From JBEGHD01 sp049334165 (GTDB lineage: Bacteria > Bacteroidota > Bacteroidia > Flavobacteriales_D > Sanyastnellaceae), in the NCBI GenBank assembly GCA_049334165.1, contig JBEGHD010000008.1: a stretch of DNA of 64,000 bases. One strand, given 5' to 3'. How positions within the stretch are numbered: position 1 is the first letter of the stretch; the number at the start of each line of letters is the position of its first letter. This document shows, in pieces, positions 18,187 through 27,034 of this stretch. The position numbers and the translations under genes were made by a program. The notes beneath the pieces were generated by a model. The model ran no database searches. It was not told the origin of the DNA and worked only from the letters and a program-made list of their open reading frames with translations.

Positions 18187-19467
18187 TACTTTTAAGATAG
18201 ATCTGGCGTAGTTTTCCCAGCTCATGTCTTTGGCCTTGTCGTCTATGTTCTCTCGTGGAATTGGCTTTTCGGTGAGCTTTATCATCTGCTCGGCCATGGA
18301 GTCCGTGTCGCGGTCTTCGGCCAGGTAGCCATCTTTGCCATCTGTCACAGTTTCAGGGAAGTGGCCAACCTTTGTGGCCAGTATCGGAAGCCTAAAGTTG
18401 TAGCTCAACGATTCGATGCCAGATGGGGTTGCGGTGAGGTAGTAGAGCACAACTGCATTGCTCACCTGAAAATATTTGTGGACGTCTTCATTCGGAATAA
18501 ACTCATTGAAAACAACTGTTTTGTCTCCGATGCCGAGTTCGTCAATTTTTGCCAGCGGATTATAGTTCCTTTCGTCATCCTGTCTTTTGAGGAATATTCG
18601 CTTAGCGATTCCAAAGAGCGAGTTTTTCAATTTAGTGGTCCACTTTGTCTTGTCAAGTGTGTTCCAAAACGACTCACCACAAATGAGAAGTGAAACGTCA
18701 TCGCGCTGTTCAGCGACCTTGGCGAAAGCCTCGATAGCGTTGTGAAGTCCTTTGTACTTTCTGATAAATCCAAAGAACAAAAAAACGTGCTTTTTGAGTC
18801 CGAGGTCTTTTTTAAACTGCTCGGTATCAAAGTCTGGATTTGGCTTGAAGAGGTCATAAATCGGGTGGTAGAGCTTAATCACAGGAGTGGAATCTCCTTT
18901 GCGACTTCTCTGACCATCGTAAGTCAATTCGAATTTTTTCTTTGGGAAAAGCTCCTGCAATTCGCGGTGAGTTTTCAGTGCGTGCACGATGAACGTGTCG
19001 GCTTTTGAAATGCCTCGCTTTGTAAAGTACCTGTCGATGTTGCTGTTTTCTTTTTGAACGACAAAGTGCAGGTCAACCACAACCTCGATCTTCGGATGTC
19101 TCGAAAGCTTTTTAATGATATTTCCGACCGGTAGCCCCTGAATGGCAATCGACCACTGGAAGATTACTTTTTCGGGCTTCAGGCTCACGATGTATTTGTA
19201 GGTTTCTTTCCAGGATGCAGGATTGTTGTAATTGGTGATGTACTTCACTTTTACATCGCTGCCTTCTAGCAAATCGGCTTTACTAGATTTGTCGACAAAC
19301 TCTCGCGGAATGATTGCCGGATACTGCTGTGTCCACGAAACTATGTGTACGTCAGTGTCTGGCTGCCGGTCGAGCGCCAGCGCCAGCGAGGTGTTGTAAT
19401 TCGAAATCCCTCCTTTGAATTTTGGCCCAGGACCGAAGCAGACAATCGTTCTTTTTTGATCAGCCAT
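18184..19467 (-). CDS. Group 1 (GT4) glycosyltransferase
   Basis: 427-residue GT-B-fold glycosyltransferase that probably adds a sugar to a surface polysaccharide or lipid carrier. The N-terminal domain begins with the glycine-rich acceptor loop CFGPGPKFKGGISNYNTSLA. The C-terminal nucleotide-sugar domain starts near LGLKKHVFLFFGFIRKYKGLHNAIEAF and has the GT4 EX7E-like segment in ATPSGIESLSYNFRLPILATKVGHFPE. There is no signal peptide. Its start overlaps the upstream epimerase gene by 8 bases, so they are cotranscribed. The donor sugar cannot be told. The organisation with the epimerase and the CapD-like gene suggests capsule or O-antigen-type synthesis. Confidence 0.88.
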   Translation of the reverse strand: MADQKRTIVCFGPGPKFKGGISNYNTSLALALDRQPDTDVHIVSWTQQYPAIIPREFVDKSSKADLLEGSDVKVKYITNYNNPASWKETYKYIVSLKPEKVIFQWSIAIQGLPVGNIIKKLSRHPKIEVVVDLHFVVQKENSNIDRYFTKRGISKADTFIVHALKTHRELQELFPKKKFELTYDGQRSRKGDSTPVIKLYHPIYDLFKPNPDFDTEQFKKDLGLKKHVFLFFGFIRKYKGLHNAIEAFAKVAEQRDDVSLLICGESFWNTLDKTKWTTKLKNSLFGIAKRIFLKRQDDERNYNPLAKIDELGIGDKTVVFNEFIPNEDVHKYFQVSNAVVLYYLTATPSGIESLSYNFRLPILATKVGHFPETVTDGKDGYLAEDRDTDSMAEQMIKLTEKPIPRENIDDKAKDMSWENYARSILKV

Positions 19468-20509
19468 TGGCGTTTCTTTCTAACGCTTTTTCGTAAACTC
19501 TTTTCATCCCTTCTTCTATGGAAATTTTCGCTTCCCAGCCTAGCTTTTCTTTCACGTAGCTCATGTCGCAGTAGCGAGAGTGCACACCCACTGGCTTGTC
19601 GAGTAGGGGCTTTATCTCCGGCTCGTAACCGGCAAACTTGCAAAACACTTCGATGATATCTCTGAAGCTAGTCAACTTGCCCATTCCAATGTTGATGGCT
19701 GTGCCATCTGTGATGTGATCCATGGCTAAAAGGATGCAGTCGATCACATCGTCAATGTGAACGAAATCGCGCCCCTGGTGACCTGATCCCCAAACCTCAA
19801 AAGGGTCTTCCTTCGCGGCAGCTCTGGCTGCAATGGCCGGCACCGGATAGCTCAAATCCTGATCTTCCCCATAACCGGAAAAAGGGCGGATGCAGGTCAC
19901 GCTCACTCCGTAGTGCTCTGCGGCAATTTGCGCGAGGTACTCTCCTGTGAGTTTGCTCCATCCGTAGGTCATGTCGGGCTTTCCAATTTTATCAAAATCG
20001 ATGTCACTTTCTTTGAGTGCAATGGCATCTGACTCTGTTTGCAGGTCTACCGGGTAAGCAGCACTGGAGCTTGGGTAGAGAAAGCGATCGGGCTTGTAGG
20101 TGCACACCCAGTCAAACATTTCAGCATCGATAGACAGGTCGAGAGCAACGGCCATCGGGTCGCCATCAATTTTTGCCCTTCCTCCAACGATGGCTGCAAA
20201 GTGAAACACATCGTTGATTTTCGGAACGTTCATTCCATATGTTTTCTCGAAGTAAGTCTCATCATCGATAAACGAGCGAATGATGTTTCTCACATCACTT
20301 TTTAGAAACAACAGCCTTTTGTCATCACCGTAAATTTCAAAATTGTCTCCAGATGATTGCAATTTTGCATCGAGCCACTCCGATGGGTGTGTGCCCACAG
20401 TGAGGTTGTCGATAAAAATTATTTGATCACTAGTAGTGGAGAAAAGTCGCTTCACCATGTTTCGGCCTACAAATCCGCAGCCTCCGGTAACTAAATGCGT
20501 TTTTTTCAT
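19460..20509 (-). CDS. NAD-dependent nucleotide-sugar epimerase/dehydratase (extended SDR)
   Basis: 349-residue extended short-chain dehydrogenase/reductase. The NAD-binding loop GGCGFVGRNMVKRLF is at residues 8-22, the serine of the catalytic triad lies in YPSSSAAYP and the YxxxK pair in YGWSK. These families epimerise, dehydrate or decarboxylate nucleotide sugars; the sequence resembles UDP-glucose/GDP-sugar members but the exact reaction is not determinable. It overlaps the downstream glycosyltransferase by 8 bases, which suggests it makes that enzyme's donor sugar. Confidence 0.85.
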   Translation of the reverse strand: MKKTHLVTGGCGFVGRNMVKRLFSTTSDQIIFIDNLTVGTHPSEWLDAKLQSSGDNFEIYGDDKRLLFLKSDVRNIIRSFIDDETYFEKTYGMNVPKINDVFHFAAIVGGRAKIDGDPMAVALDLSIDAEMFDWVCTYKPDRFLYPSSSAAYPVDLQTESDAIALKESDIDFDKIGKPDMTYGWSKLTGEYLAQIAAEHYGVSVTCIRPFSGYGEDQDLSYPVPAIAARAAAKEDPFEVWGSGHQGRDFVHIDDVIDCILLAMDHITDGTAINIGMGKLTSFRDIIEVFCKFAGYEPEIKPLLDKPVGVHSRYCDMSYVKEKLGWEAKISIEEGMKRVYEKALERNANG

Positions 20510-20588
20510 TGGATCTCGAGTTCAGAGCTTTTAAAGGTTGCGAAAGATATCATTATGTGCTCAGTTTATAAAGTTTTAGCCACCCTGA

Positions 20589-21110
20589 TCAGCCTCTTTT
20601 CAAAAAAGTGGTGCTCACACCTTCAATTTTTTCAAAGCCCTCGATAATTCGATCGGCCTCTTCAAGTCGGACAGAGGTTTGTAGACTGCACTTTTGTCGA
20701 AAGTCCTGATTACTCTGCGGTAGGTTTTCCTGCCCGAGGTAAGCCATCACGGCACTCATTTGGTCGTAGCCAAAGTGAATTTTGTAGTGGTTCATCACTG
20801 TTTGCTCAATGATGGTTCCACTTTCGATGGCAGCTTTTGCAGCAGTTTTGTAGGCGTCAATCAATCCACCAACACCTAGTTTGGTGCCGCCAAAATAGCG
20901 CACCACAACTATGAGGATGTTCGTCAGGTCGAAGCTTCGGATTTGCCCCAGAATAGGCTTGCCAGCAGTACTGCTTGGCTCTCCGTCATCGTTTGCCCGG
21001 TAAAGCTTTTTGTCCAATCCGAGGCGGTAAGCATAACAGTGATGTCGTGCCTGATGGTGTTCTTTTTTTACTTCTTCGAGGCGTTCCTTCACTTCATCTT
21101 CGTCATACAC
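20589..21110 (-). CDS. YigZ/IMPACT family protein (UPF0029), start codon unresolved
   Basis: Small conserved two-domain protein of unclear function. Human IMPACT is involved in translational control. The signature HHCYAYRLG...DDGEPSSTAGKPILGQ and VVVRYFGGTKLGVGGLIDAYK is intact. The reported start is a GTG at 21110, but conserved coding sequence continues upstream in the same frame for 36 codons to 21218 (including APSTSLYKVKGSKHFGYAFPV, which aligns with EEIKKSRFITMLAHT of E. coli YigZ). In that stretch there is no ATG, GTG or TTG, and it directly follows the TAA of the next gene. The likely real start is therefore a non-standard codon (ATA at 21218-21216 or ATC at 21203-21201), unless there is a sequence error. 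Confidence 0.85.
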   Translation of the reverse strand: MYDEDEVKERLEEVKKEHHQARHHCYAYRLGLDKKLYRANDDGEPSSTAGKPILGQIRSFDLTNILIVVVRYFGGTKLGVGGLIDAYKTAAKAAIESGTIIEQTVMNHYKIHFGYDQMSAVMAYLGQENLPQSNQDFRQKCSLQTSVRLEEADRIIEGFEKIEGVSTTFLKRG

Positions 21111-21218
21111 AGGAAAAGCGTAGCCAAAGTGTTTGCTACCTTTTACTTTGTAGAGGCTTGTAGATGGAGCTTTGAGAGTTCGGTATGTGTCTGGCGCAGT
21201 GATTTCTAACGCTGGTAT

Positions 21219-21620
21219 TTACGTTAGAGGATTGAGCATCACGCTAAAAACAGTGATGGCATTGGGGTCACGGTCGTAAAAAAGTTTATCGAGCGCACCA
21301 AGAATATTTTTTGCACTGAAGTAGGACGTGTGAAGATTTTTTTCACCGTGTATCGACCACTGAATAGTGTACGAACTCTCTTTGTCCTTGTAGTTTCTCA
21401 CGTACTCGAGCATGTTTTTCAGTGCGTCCATTTTGTCGAGTCCCTCTGTAGAATGGAATAGAAAAGATTGGTTGTGTCTCGGATTCACCGTGATGAGGTG
21501 AAGTGTGATTTTTCCATCGATCTCATCAAAGTCGTAGATCAGGCTGTTTGGTCCCAGTCCGATGTATTTTTCGATCTCGCCCTGGGTGCGAGCCAGTTCA
21601 ATATTTTTGTCCACTGCCAT
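21219..21620 (-). CDS. Conserved hypothetical protein
   Basis: 133 residues, not recognised. It looks soluble: no signal peptide and no membrane segment. It is a mixed alpha/beta sequence with strands such as SLIYDFDEIDGKITLHLITV and YTIQWSIHGEKNLHTSYFSA. The gene lies between the CapD-like gene and the YigZ-family gene, all on the minus strand. Its TAA is immediately followed, in the same frame, by the coding sequence of the YigZ-like protein, so read-through would make a fusion. The function is unknown; a cytosolic Bacteroidota-specific protein is the most that can be said. Confidence 0.7.
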   Translation of the reverse strand: MAVDKNIELARTQGEIEKYIGLGPNSLIYDFDEIDGKITLHLITVNPRHNQSFLFHSTEGLDKMDALKNMLEYVRNYKDKESSYTIQWSIHGEKNLHTSYFSAKNILGALDKLFYDRDPNAITVFSVMLNPLT

Positions 21621-21649
21621 AGTGATTTATTTTTTCAAAGATTTGAAAT

Positions 21650-23560
21650 TCAGTGATTTTCTTCTTGTGGATTTTCGGCTTCTTTTGGGGCGTCTAATTT
21701 AGAATAAATGGAGTTATTGCTGATGTATTCCGGTACCAATTCTTTGAGCTTTTTCACGATCGTGGCGTTGTCCTGCCTGTCAAAAAGTGAGATGAGGTCT
21801 CTGACTTCTTCCAGCAGGCTATCAAAAGAAACTTTTCTCACTCTTGCGCGCATAATTTTTGGATGATGTGTGGAAGTTGTGTTCTCGTCAGAAGTGAGCA
21901 ACTCTTCAAACAGTTTTTCTCCAGGTCTCAAACCAGTGAATTTTATCTCGATGTCTTTTCCGAGTTCGAGTCCCATAAGCTTCACCATATTTTTGGCCAG
22001 GTCGATAATTTTTATCGATTGTCCCATGTCAAAGACAAAAATTTCTCCGCCCTCGCCCATTGCCCCAGCTTCCAGAACCAGCTGAACAGCTTCGGGGATG
22101 GTCATGAAGTAGCGAGTCACTTCGGGATGCGTTACTGTGAGTGGGCCGCCATCTTCAATTTGCTTCTTAAACAGAGGAATCACAGAACCATTAGAGCCGA
22201 GCACGTTGCCAAATCGAGTCGTCACGAAGTTGGTTTTCGAAACGGCATCTTTCGATTGGGCATACATTTCGGCCACGCGCTTTGTAGCTCCCATGATGTT
22301 GGTTGGGTTCACGGCTTTGTCGGTGCTGATCATTACAAATTTTTCAACTCCGAATTGATCAGCAGTGTCGACAAGGTTTTTTGTGCCGAGCACGTTGGTG
22401 AGCACAGCTTCCGAGGGATTGTCTTCCATCAGCGGCACGTGTTTGTAGGCCGCAGCATGAAAAACCACCTGGGGTTTGTAAAAATCGAACAACCTTTTGA
22501 TGCGATCTAGCTGACGGATATCACCAATTACGTAATCGATTTTGCCTTCCACTTCGTGAAACTTCATCTCATTCTGCAAGTCGTAAAGCGGAGATTCCGA
22601 CTGGTCGAATAGCACGAGCTTCTCAGGATCGTAGGCATTAATTTGCCTTGCGAGCTCACTCCCGATTGAGCCGGCAGCACCGGTTACTAAAACGGTTTTG
22701 CCTTTCAAGTCATCGCGCACAGACTTGTTGTCGAGGGTAATGGCATCGCGGCCCAGCAGGTCTTCAATTCGGATATTGCGAATTTGGTTGAGACTGAGCT
22801 CTCCGTTGATCCACTGCTTAACGGGAGGCACGTTCAGCACTTTCACGTTGTATTTCAGTGCCTGATTCACCAATTCAGCTTTTCGCTCGCGACTGATCTG
22901 CTGAACTGAGATAATTAACTGATCAATATTTCCCGAGTCGAAAAGTTCATCGATTTTAGAGCTGTGAAAAATCTTCACGCCTTCTAGTTTCTTTTTCGCC
23001 TTGCGCTTGTCGTCATCGATAAAAGCTGTGATGGTCAGGTCAGTATGCTGGCTTTCGTCAAGTGTTCTCTTGGTGATAAATCCAGATTCTCCTGCACCAA
23101 ATATGGCAACTCTTGTAAGTGCCTGTGCGGGAGTTTTGAGTTCTCGATAGAGCGTCTTCAGTGCGATTCGGCTCACAACCATGATGAAAAGCGTGAACAG
23201 ATATTCGATAATGATTACCGAGAAGGGCAGGAAATACTTTCCATCAAAAATGTAGAATCGAATGAGGTTCAGCGCTGCAAAAAGTACCGACCCGATAGTG
23301 AGAACTGTAAAAATACGTTGAGCATCCTGAGTCCCGGTGTAGCGGATGATGCCGGCATAGGTTTTACCAATCCAAAATGAAAGCAGTCTGACTCCTAGAA
23401 AAACTCCAAAAAACTTGAGTGCGAGATCAACTTCGTGCGAAGGTACACTGAATTCGAAACGAACGAGGTAGGCCAGCAAAAATGCAAATGAAGTGATGCA
23501 GGCATCGATAGTGAAAACGATCCAGCGTGGAGTATTTTTTTTTGGAATAACTGGGATCAT
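21650..23560 (-). CDS. CapD/WbpM-type nucleoside-diphosphate-sugar 4,6-dehydratase, membrane-bound
   Basis: 636 residues with four N-terminal membrane segments (about 15-130), then two Rossmann domains. The first resembles CoA-binding-like folds (VAIFGAGESGFITKRTLDE). The second is the catalytic SDR domain with GAAGSIGSELARQ, HAAAYKHVPLMEDN and STDKAVNPTNIMGATKR, in which methionine replaces the usual active-site tyrosine, as in the WbpM/FlaA1 family. These enzymes make UDP-4-keto-6-deoxy sugars for capsule or O-antigen. It lies in a polysaccharide neighbourhood but the nearest glycosyltransferase is about 2 kb away, separated by the YigZ and hypothetical genes. Confidence 0.92.
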   Translation of the reverse strand: MIPVIPKKNTPRWIVFTIDACITSFAFLLAYLVRFEFSVPSHEVDLALKFFGVFLGVRLLSFWIGKTYAGIIRYTGTQDAQRIFTVLTIGSVLFAALNLIRFYIFDGKYFLPFSVIIIEYLFTLFIMVVSRIALKTLYRELKTPAQALTRVAIFGAGESGFITKRTLDESQHTDLTITAFIDDDKRKAKKKLEGVKIFHSSKIDELFDSGNIDQLIISVQQISRERKAELVNQALKYNVKVLNVPPVKQWINGELSLNQIRNIRIEDLLGRDAITLDNKSVRDDLKGKTVLVTGAAGSIGSELARQINAYDPEKLVLFDQSESPLYDLQNEMKFHEVEGKIDYVIGDIRQLDRIKRLFDFYKPQVVFHAAAYKHVPLMEDNPSEAVLTNVLGTKNLVDTADQFGVEKFVMISTDKAVNPTNIMGATKRVAEMYAQSKDAVSKTNFVTTRFGNVLGSNGSVIPLFKKQIEDGGPLTVTHPEVTRYFMTIPEAVQLVLEAGAMGEGGEIFVFDMGQSIKIIDLAKNMVKLMGLELGKDIEIKFTGLRPGEKLFEELLTSDENTTSTHHPKIMRARVRKVSFDSLLEEVRDLISLFDRQDNATIVKKLKELVPEYISNNSIYSKLDAPKEAENPQEENH

Positions 23561-23595
23561 ACTTTGTCCGCTAGGCAGCCATCGGCTGAATTTGA

Positions 23596-24315
23596 TTAAC
23601 CTTCAAAGGTAAAAGAAACAACGAAAGTGCGAGTGCGCAGACTCTCCAGAGGAGAAGAAATGTAGTTGTTTTCCTGAATGAGGATGTTGGGCATCCCGAT
23701 GCCAATCTTGGCTTCAATAGCAAACTTGAAGTAGGGGAGGAAGAAGTCGAAGCCACCACCGGCTTCAAGCGACCAGTCATTTCTTTGGGCTTTTAGCACG
23801 ATGTCCCCGGATTCTTCATCAACGTCTTTTTGCGACTGCATGTCGGCACTCCATTTAGCTCCGAAAAGTCCGTAGGCAGCGAAGTTTCCAACGCGGTTAG
23901 TACGAACTTTGAGGTTAATTGGAAAGTCGAGGTAGACCTGCTCCAGGCGATGCTCTTCGGTTTCTATCTGGAGTTCAGAGTTCAGGTAATTGTAGGTGAG
24001 TGATCGATCCTGAAAGGAAAGGCCCGGAATAAAACGAACGTGAAAATTTGGAGTGATGTCCCATGAAGCAATCAGTGCCAGGTTGAATCCGCCCTGAGGT
24101 GTATCTTCAATGCGAAGTAGGGAATCGGAAAAGGTGTAATTGTCTGCGTACTCTGTGTAGAGCGATGAACTATTTACAGCCAGGATAAAGCCAAAGTGAT
24201 ACTTCTTATTGTCAAAACCGGGTAGGTTGACCGGACCTTTTCTCTGTGCCAGAGCCGTATTTGTGGCCAGTAAAGCCAGAATAAAAATTACCGTATTTCG
24301 GCAGAGTCGGTTCAT
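23596..24315 (-). CDS. PorT-like outer-membrane beta-barrel protein
   Basis: About 239 residues from the ATG at 24315, chosen because it begins a standard signal peptide (MNRLCRNTVIFILALLATNT, cleaved after LAQ). The mature N-terminus reads RKGPVNLPGFDNKKYHFGF, close to the NLP.YD.K..HFGF start of PorT, a T9SS-associated eight-stranded outer-membrane barrel. Alternating strands and an aromatic C-terminus (TFVVSFTFEG) fit a barrel. In many Flavobacteria porT follows ubiE; no ubiE is seen here. It could alternatively be a generic PorT-family outer-membrane protein. Confidence 0.75.
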   Translation of the reverse strand: MNRLCRNTVIFILALLATNTALAQRKGPVNLPGFDNKKYHFGFILAVNSSSLYTEYADNYTFSDSLLRIEDTPQGGFNLALIASWDITPNFHVRFIPGLSFQDRSLTYNYLNSELQIETEEHRLEQVYLDFPINLKVRTNRVGNFAAYGLFGAKWSADMQSQKDVDEESGDIVLKAQRNDWSLEAGGGFDFFLPYFKFAIEAKIGIGMPNILIQENNYISSPLESLRTRTFVVSFTFEG

Positions 24316-24356
24316 TTCTTTAGACATCAAGTTCTCACAACGTATCACCCCTCAGC

Positions 24357-24977
24357 TTATTGCCTGCCAGGCTTTCGATAAAGCAGTTTTCTGAAAATTA
24401 CAACGAGTATCAGAGAGTATAAAATTGCAAGTAGAAAAAGCCCGAATAAGGTAAGTGATGTTTGCCTTCCCGGGCTGGTCCACTGTTCGGCACTCTCTCG
24501 CACGTTTTGGATGTATTCTTCTTTCGAGTAGTTTTGGAGTTGTGGTGCGTTTTCCAAAACCTTTTCCCAGCTTTCGTCAGTGGCTGTTTGTTCCCTGGCC
24601 ATTTGTACGCGCTGATCAATTATTTTTTGGCCATAGTCCGAATCAATCAGGCTGTAATAAATGAAGACAAAAGCAGCAACGATCAGGATGTACTTTCCGG
24701 CAGCTTTCATGCACGTTTTTACATCGTCCAGAAAATTGGAGTCTTGCGGAAGTAGCTTGCGCTCACCGCCATTTTCGAAAACTTCTTCTTGCGAGATGCT
24801 CACGAGCGAGTCGTATTTCAACTTCAACGCCCAAAAGCAGATGAGCAAGATGAAAAGTATGTTGGCCATTCCTCCTGCGTAGAAGCCCTGCTCTGAGTTT
24901 CCTGAAAAGAAAAAGCTCAGCTTGATGATGATCCAGATGAGGCCGAAACCTGCAACTATTCCGTTTTCTTTTGACAT
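24357..24977 (-). CDS. DUF4199-like four-TM membrane protein
   Basis: 206 residues with a hydrophobic pattern of four membrane segments: about 7-24, 32-50, 92-110 and 178-200. A soluble loop of about 65 residues between the third and fourth segments carries KIIDQRVQMAREQ. This arrangement and the small size match the Bacteroidota DUF4199 family, whose role is unknown. The ATG start (MSKENGIVAGFG) lies directly upstream of the first membrane segment. It sits between the PorT-like gene (downstream) and the rho terminator (upstream), so it is transcribed independently of rho. Confidence 0.6.
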   Translation of the reverse strand: MSKENGIVAGFGLIWIIIKLSFFFSGNSEQGFYAGGMANILFILLICFWALKLKYDSLVSISQEEVFENGGERKLLPQDSNFLDDVKTCMKAAGKYILIVAAFVFIYYSLIDSDYGQKIIDQRVQMAREQTATDESWEKVLENAPQLQNYSKEEYIQNVRESAEQWTSPGRQTSLTLFGLFLLAILYSLILVVIFRKLLYRKPGRQ

Positions 24978-24989
24978 GGTTCAAAGATT

Positions 24990-25023
24990 AAAAAAAGGGC
25001 TGAACACCGAGGTGACAGCCCTT
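24990..25023 (-). terminator. Intrinsic terminator of the rho gene
   Basis: On the minus strand AGGGCTG and CAGCCCT pair across 24996-25022 with an inner CACC/GGTG pair in the loop, followed by seven T (A run 24990-24996). It is just downstream of the rho stop, so the termination-factor gene ends at a Rho-independent site. Confidence 0.8.
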
Positions 25024-25045
25024 AAGAAATTTATTGCAGAATTTT

Positions 25046-26785
25046 TTAGCTGTTCATGCTAATAAGAAACTCTTCATTGTTCTTCGTGTGCTGCATTCGG
25101 TCTTTCATAAACTCCATTGCTTCCACGGGGTTCATGTCTGCAAGGTGTTTCCTCAAAATCCAAATGCGCTGCAGTGTGTCTTTGTCGAGCAAAAGATCTT
25201 CTTTTCGAGTTCCCGAAGCCAAAATATCGATGGCCGGGAAAATTCTTCTGTTCGATAGTTTTCTATCGAGCTGGAGCTCCATGTTACCAGTTCCTTTGAA
25301 TTCCTCGAAGATTACTTCGTCCATTTTCGATCCGGTGTCAGTAAGAGCCGTGGCGATAATGGAAAGTGAACCTCCGTTTTCGATGTTTCTGGCAGCACCA
25401 AAGAATCTCTTCGGTTTGTGAAGTGCGTTTGCATCAACACCACCGGTAAGAACTTTTCCAGATGCTGGTGAAACAGTGTTGTAAGCACGCGCAAGTCTTG
25501 TAATCGAATCGAGGAGAATGCATACATCGTGTCCGCATTCAACCATTCTTTTGGCTTTTTCGAGAACGATGTTTGCGATTTTCACGTGTCGCTCTGCCGG
25601 CTCATCAAAAGTTGAAGCTACAACCTCTGCATTCACATCGCGCTTCATGTCGGTTACCTCTTCAGGACGCTCATCGATAAGCAAAATGATCAGGTAAGTT
25701 TCTGGGTGGTTCTTTGCAATTGCATTGGCCACTTCTTTAAGCAAAACTGTTTTACCGGTTTTCGGTTGTGAAACGATCATTCCACGCTGACCTTTACCGA
25801 TAGGGGCAAAGAGGTCGAGAAGACGTGTAGAAAGATCTGTAGTGTTGTCTCCCAACTTGAATCGTTCACTCGGGAAAAGGGGAGTAAGATATTTAAAAGG
25901 AACGCGGTCTCTTACGAATGAAGGGTCGCGACCGTTAATTTTCTCAACCTTAATGAGTGGGAAATATTTCTCTCCTTCTTTGGGAGGACGGATAGAACCA
26001 CGAACGGTGTCTCCTGTTTGCAGTCCGAAAAGTTTGATTTGAGACTGCGAAACGTAAATATCGTCTGGTGAGTTGAGGTAGTTAAAGTCCGAAGATCTCA
26101 AGAAGCCGTAGCCGTCTTGCATCATTTCCAGAACTCCCTCTGCTACAATCAATCCATCAAAGTTGTAGCCGTGCTCATCTGGCTTGCCGTGTTTTTGTTT
26201 TCTACCACCACCCTGGTTGTTTTGGTGCTGATTGCCAGATTTGTTGTGTTGGTCTTGCGAATGTTTTTTGTTGGAATGAGGTCTTCCTCCTTGTTGGTCA
26301 CCTTTTTGCTGGTCGTTTCGGTGCTGAGGCTTACCATTGTCTCTTGAGTTGTCCTGGTTGTTTTTAGGCCCCTGATTTCCTGAAGGCTTGCCTTGCTGTC
26401 GGTTGTCTGGTTTGCTTCCACCTTTCGAGCCCTGGTCTTCCGCATCTTTCTGCTTCGCTCTTGGAGAACGCACTCTTTCCTGCTGTTCATTAGGTTTTTT
26501 GTCGTCCTGCTTGGAAGAACTTGCTTCTTTTTGCGGAGCTTTAGAAGGCTTCTTGTCTGCGGGTGGTTTTGAAGCAGCTTTTTTTGGCGCTGGTTTGCCT
26601 TCTGTTTTTTTCTCGGCAGCGGGTTTGCTGTCGCTTTTCTTAGGAGGGTTTATCGCTTGCTCATCCAGAATTTTGTAGATGAGGTCTTGCTTTTTAAGTT
26701 TTTCAACTTTCTTGATGTTCAGCTCTTTCGCTATCTCTCGAAGATCAGCTACTTTTTTGCTGTTCAGTTCAATAATATCGTACAT
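25046..26785 (-). CDS. rho: Transcription termination factor Rho with long disordered arm
   Basis: Hexameric RNA-dependent ATPase that ends transcription. The 579 residues are much longer than E. coli Rho (419). The N-terminal LAKE-type SAP-like helix pair (residues 1-45) is followed by a Lys/Pro/Gln/Asn/Gly-rich disordered insertion of roughly 150 residues. Then come the RNA-binding CSD (YGFLRSSDFNYLNSPDDIYVS), Walker A (SQPKTGKTVLLKE), Walker B/DERPEEVTDM and the R-loop region RLARAYNTVSPASGKVLTGG. Such insertions are typical of Bacteroidota Rho and have been linked to phase separation in Bacteroides. A single promoter is not evident upstream; an intrinsic terminator follows. Confidence 0.96.
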   Translation of the reverse strand: MYDIIELNSKKVADLREIAKELNIKKVEKLKKQDLIYKILDEQAINPPKKSDSKPAAEKKTEGKPAPKKAASKPPADKKPSKAPQKEASSSKQDDKKPNEQQERVRSPRAKQKDAEDQGSKGGSKPDNRQQGKPSGNQGPKNNQDNSRDNGKPQHRNDQQKGDQQGGRPHSNKKHSQDQHNKSGNQHQNNQGGGRKQKHGKPDEHGYNFDGLIVAEGVLEMMQDGYGFLRSSDFNYLNSPDDIYVSQSQIKLFGLQTGDTVRGSIRPPKEGEKYFPLIKVEKINGRDPSFVRDRVPFKYLTPLFPSERFKLGDNTTDLSTRLLDLFAPIGKGQRGMIVSQPKTGKTVLLKEVANAIAKNHPETYLIILLIDERPEEVTDMKRDVNAEVVASTFDEPAERHVKIANIVLEKAKRMVECGHDVCILLDSITRLARAYNTVSPASGKVLTGGVDANALHKPKRFFGAARNIENGGSLSIIATALTDTGSKMDEVIFEEFKGTGNMELQLDRKLSNRRIFPAIDILASGTRKEDLLLDKDTLQRIWILRKHLADMNPVEAMEFMKDRMQHTKNNEEFLISMNS

Positions 26786-26975
26786 AAAATCAGTGAGTTA
26801 TTAACACTTATATTTTCAGTTGTTGATCCGCCTCAATAGCATTCTAAGGGCGGCAAAATTTAGTTTGTGGAGAAATCCTTCTGTCGACTGACAAAAAGTT
26901 GGATTCGACACTGCAAGTATACAATTAATAATTCAGCCTACAGTGGACACTATCATAATTTTCACCAGTGTAGTG

Positions 26976-27008
26976 TTGATTTCAAACCCAATCATTCGTT
27001 TATATTTG
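26976..27008 (+). promoter_or_regulatory. Promoter of the DUF4293 gene
   Basis: TTG at 26976-26978, 22 bases, then TATATTTG at 27001-27008. This places transcription about 20 bases before the ATG at 27035 and supports that start over an upstream one in the same frame. Confidence 0.55.
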
Positions 27009-27034
27009 TCGCGATTCATAAAAATGACTGGTTC

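Noticed and set aside
21863..22510. 215-codon open frame antisense to the CapD-like gene
   Set aside because: It lies wholly inside an intact, well-supported gene and has no protein-like motif; long antisense frames are common here.
26867..27034. Upstream extension of the DUF4293 frame (56 extra codons)
   Set aside because: It runs through a promoter box (27001-27008) and is not part of the family; the ATG at 27035 is used.
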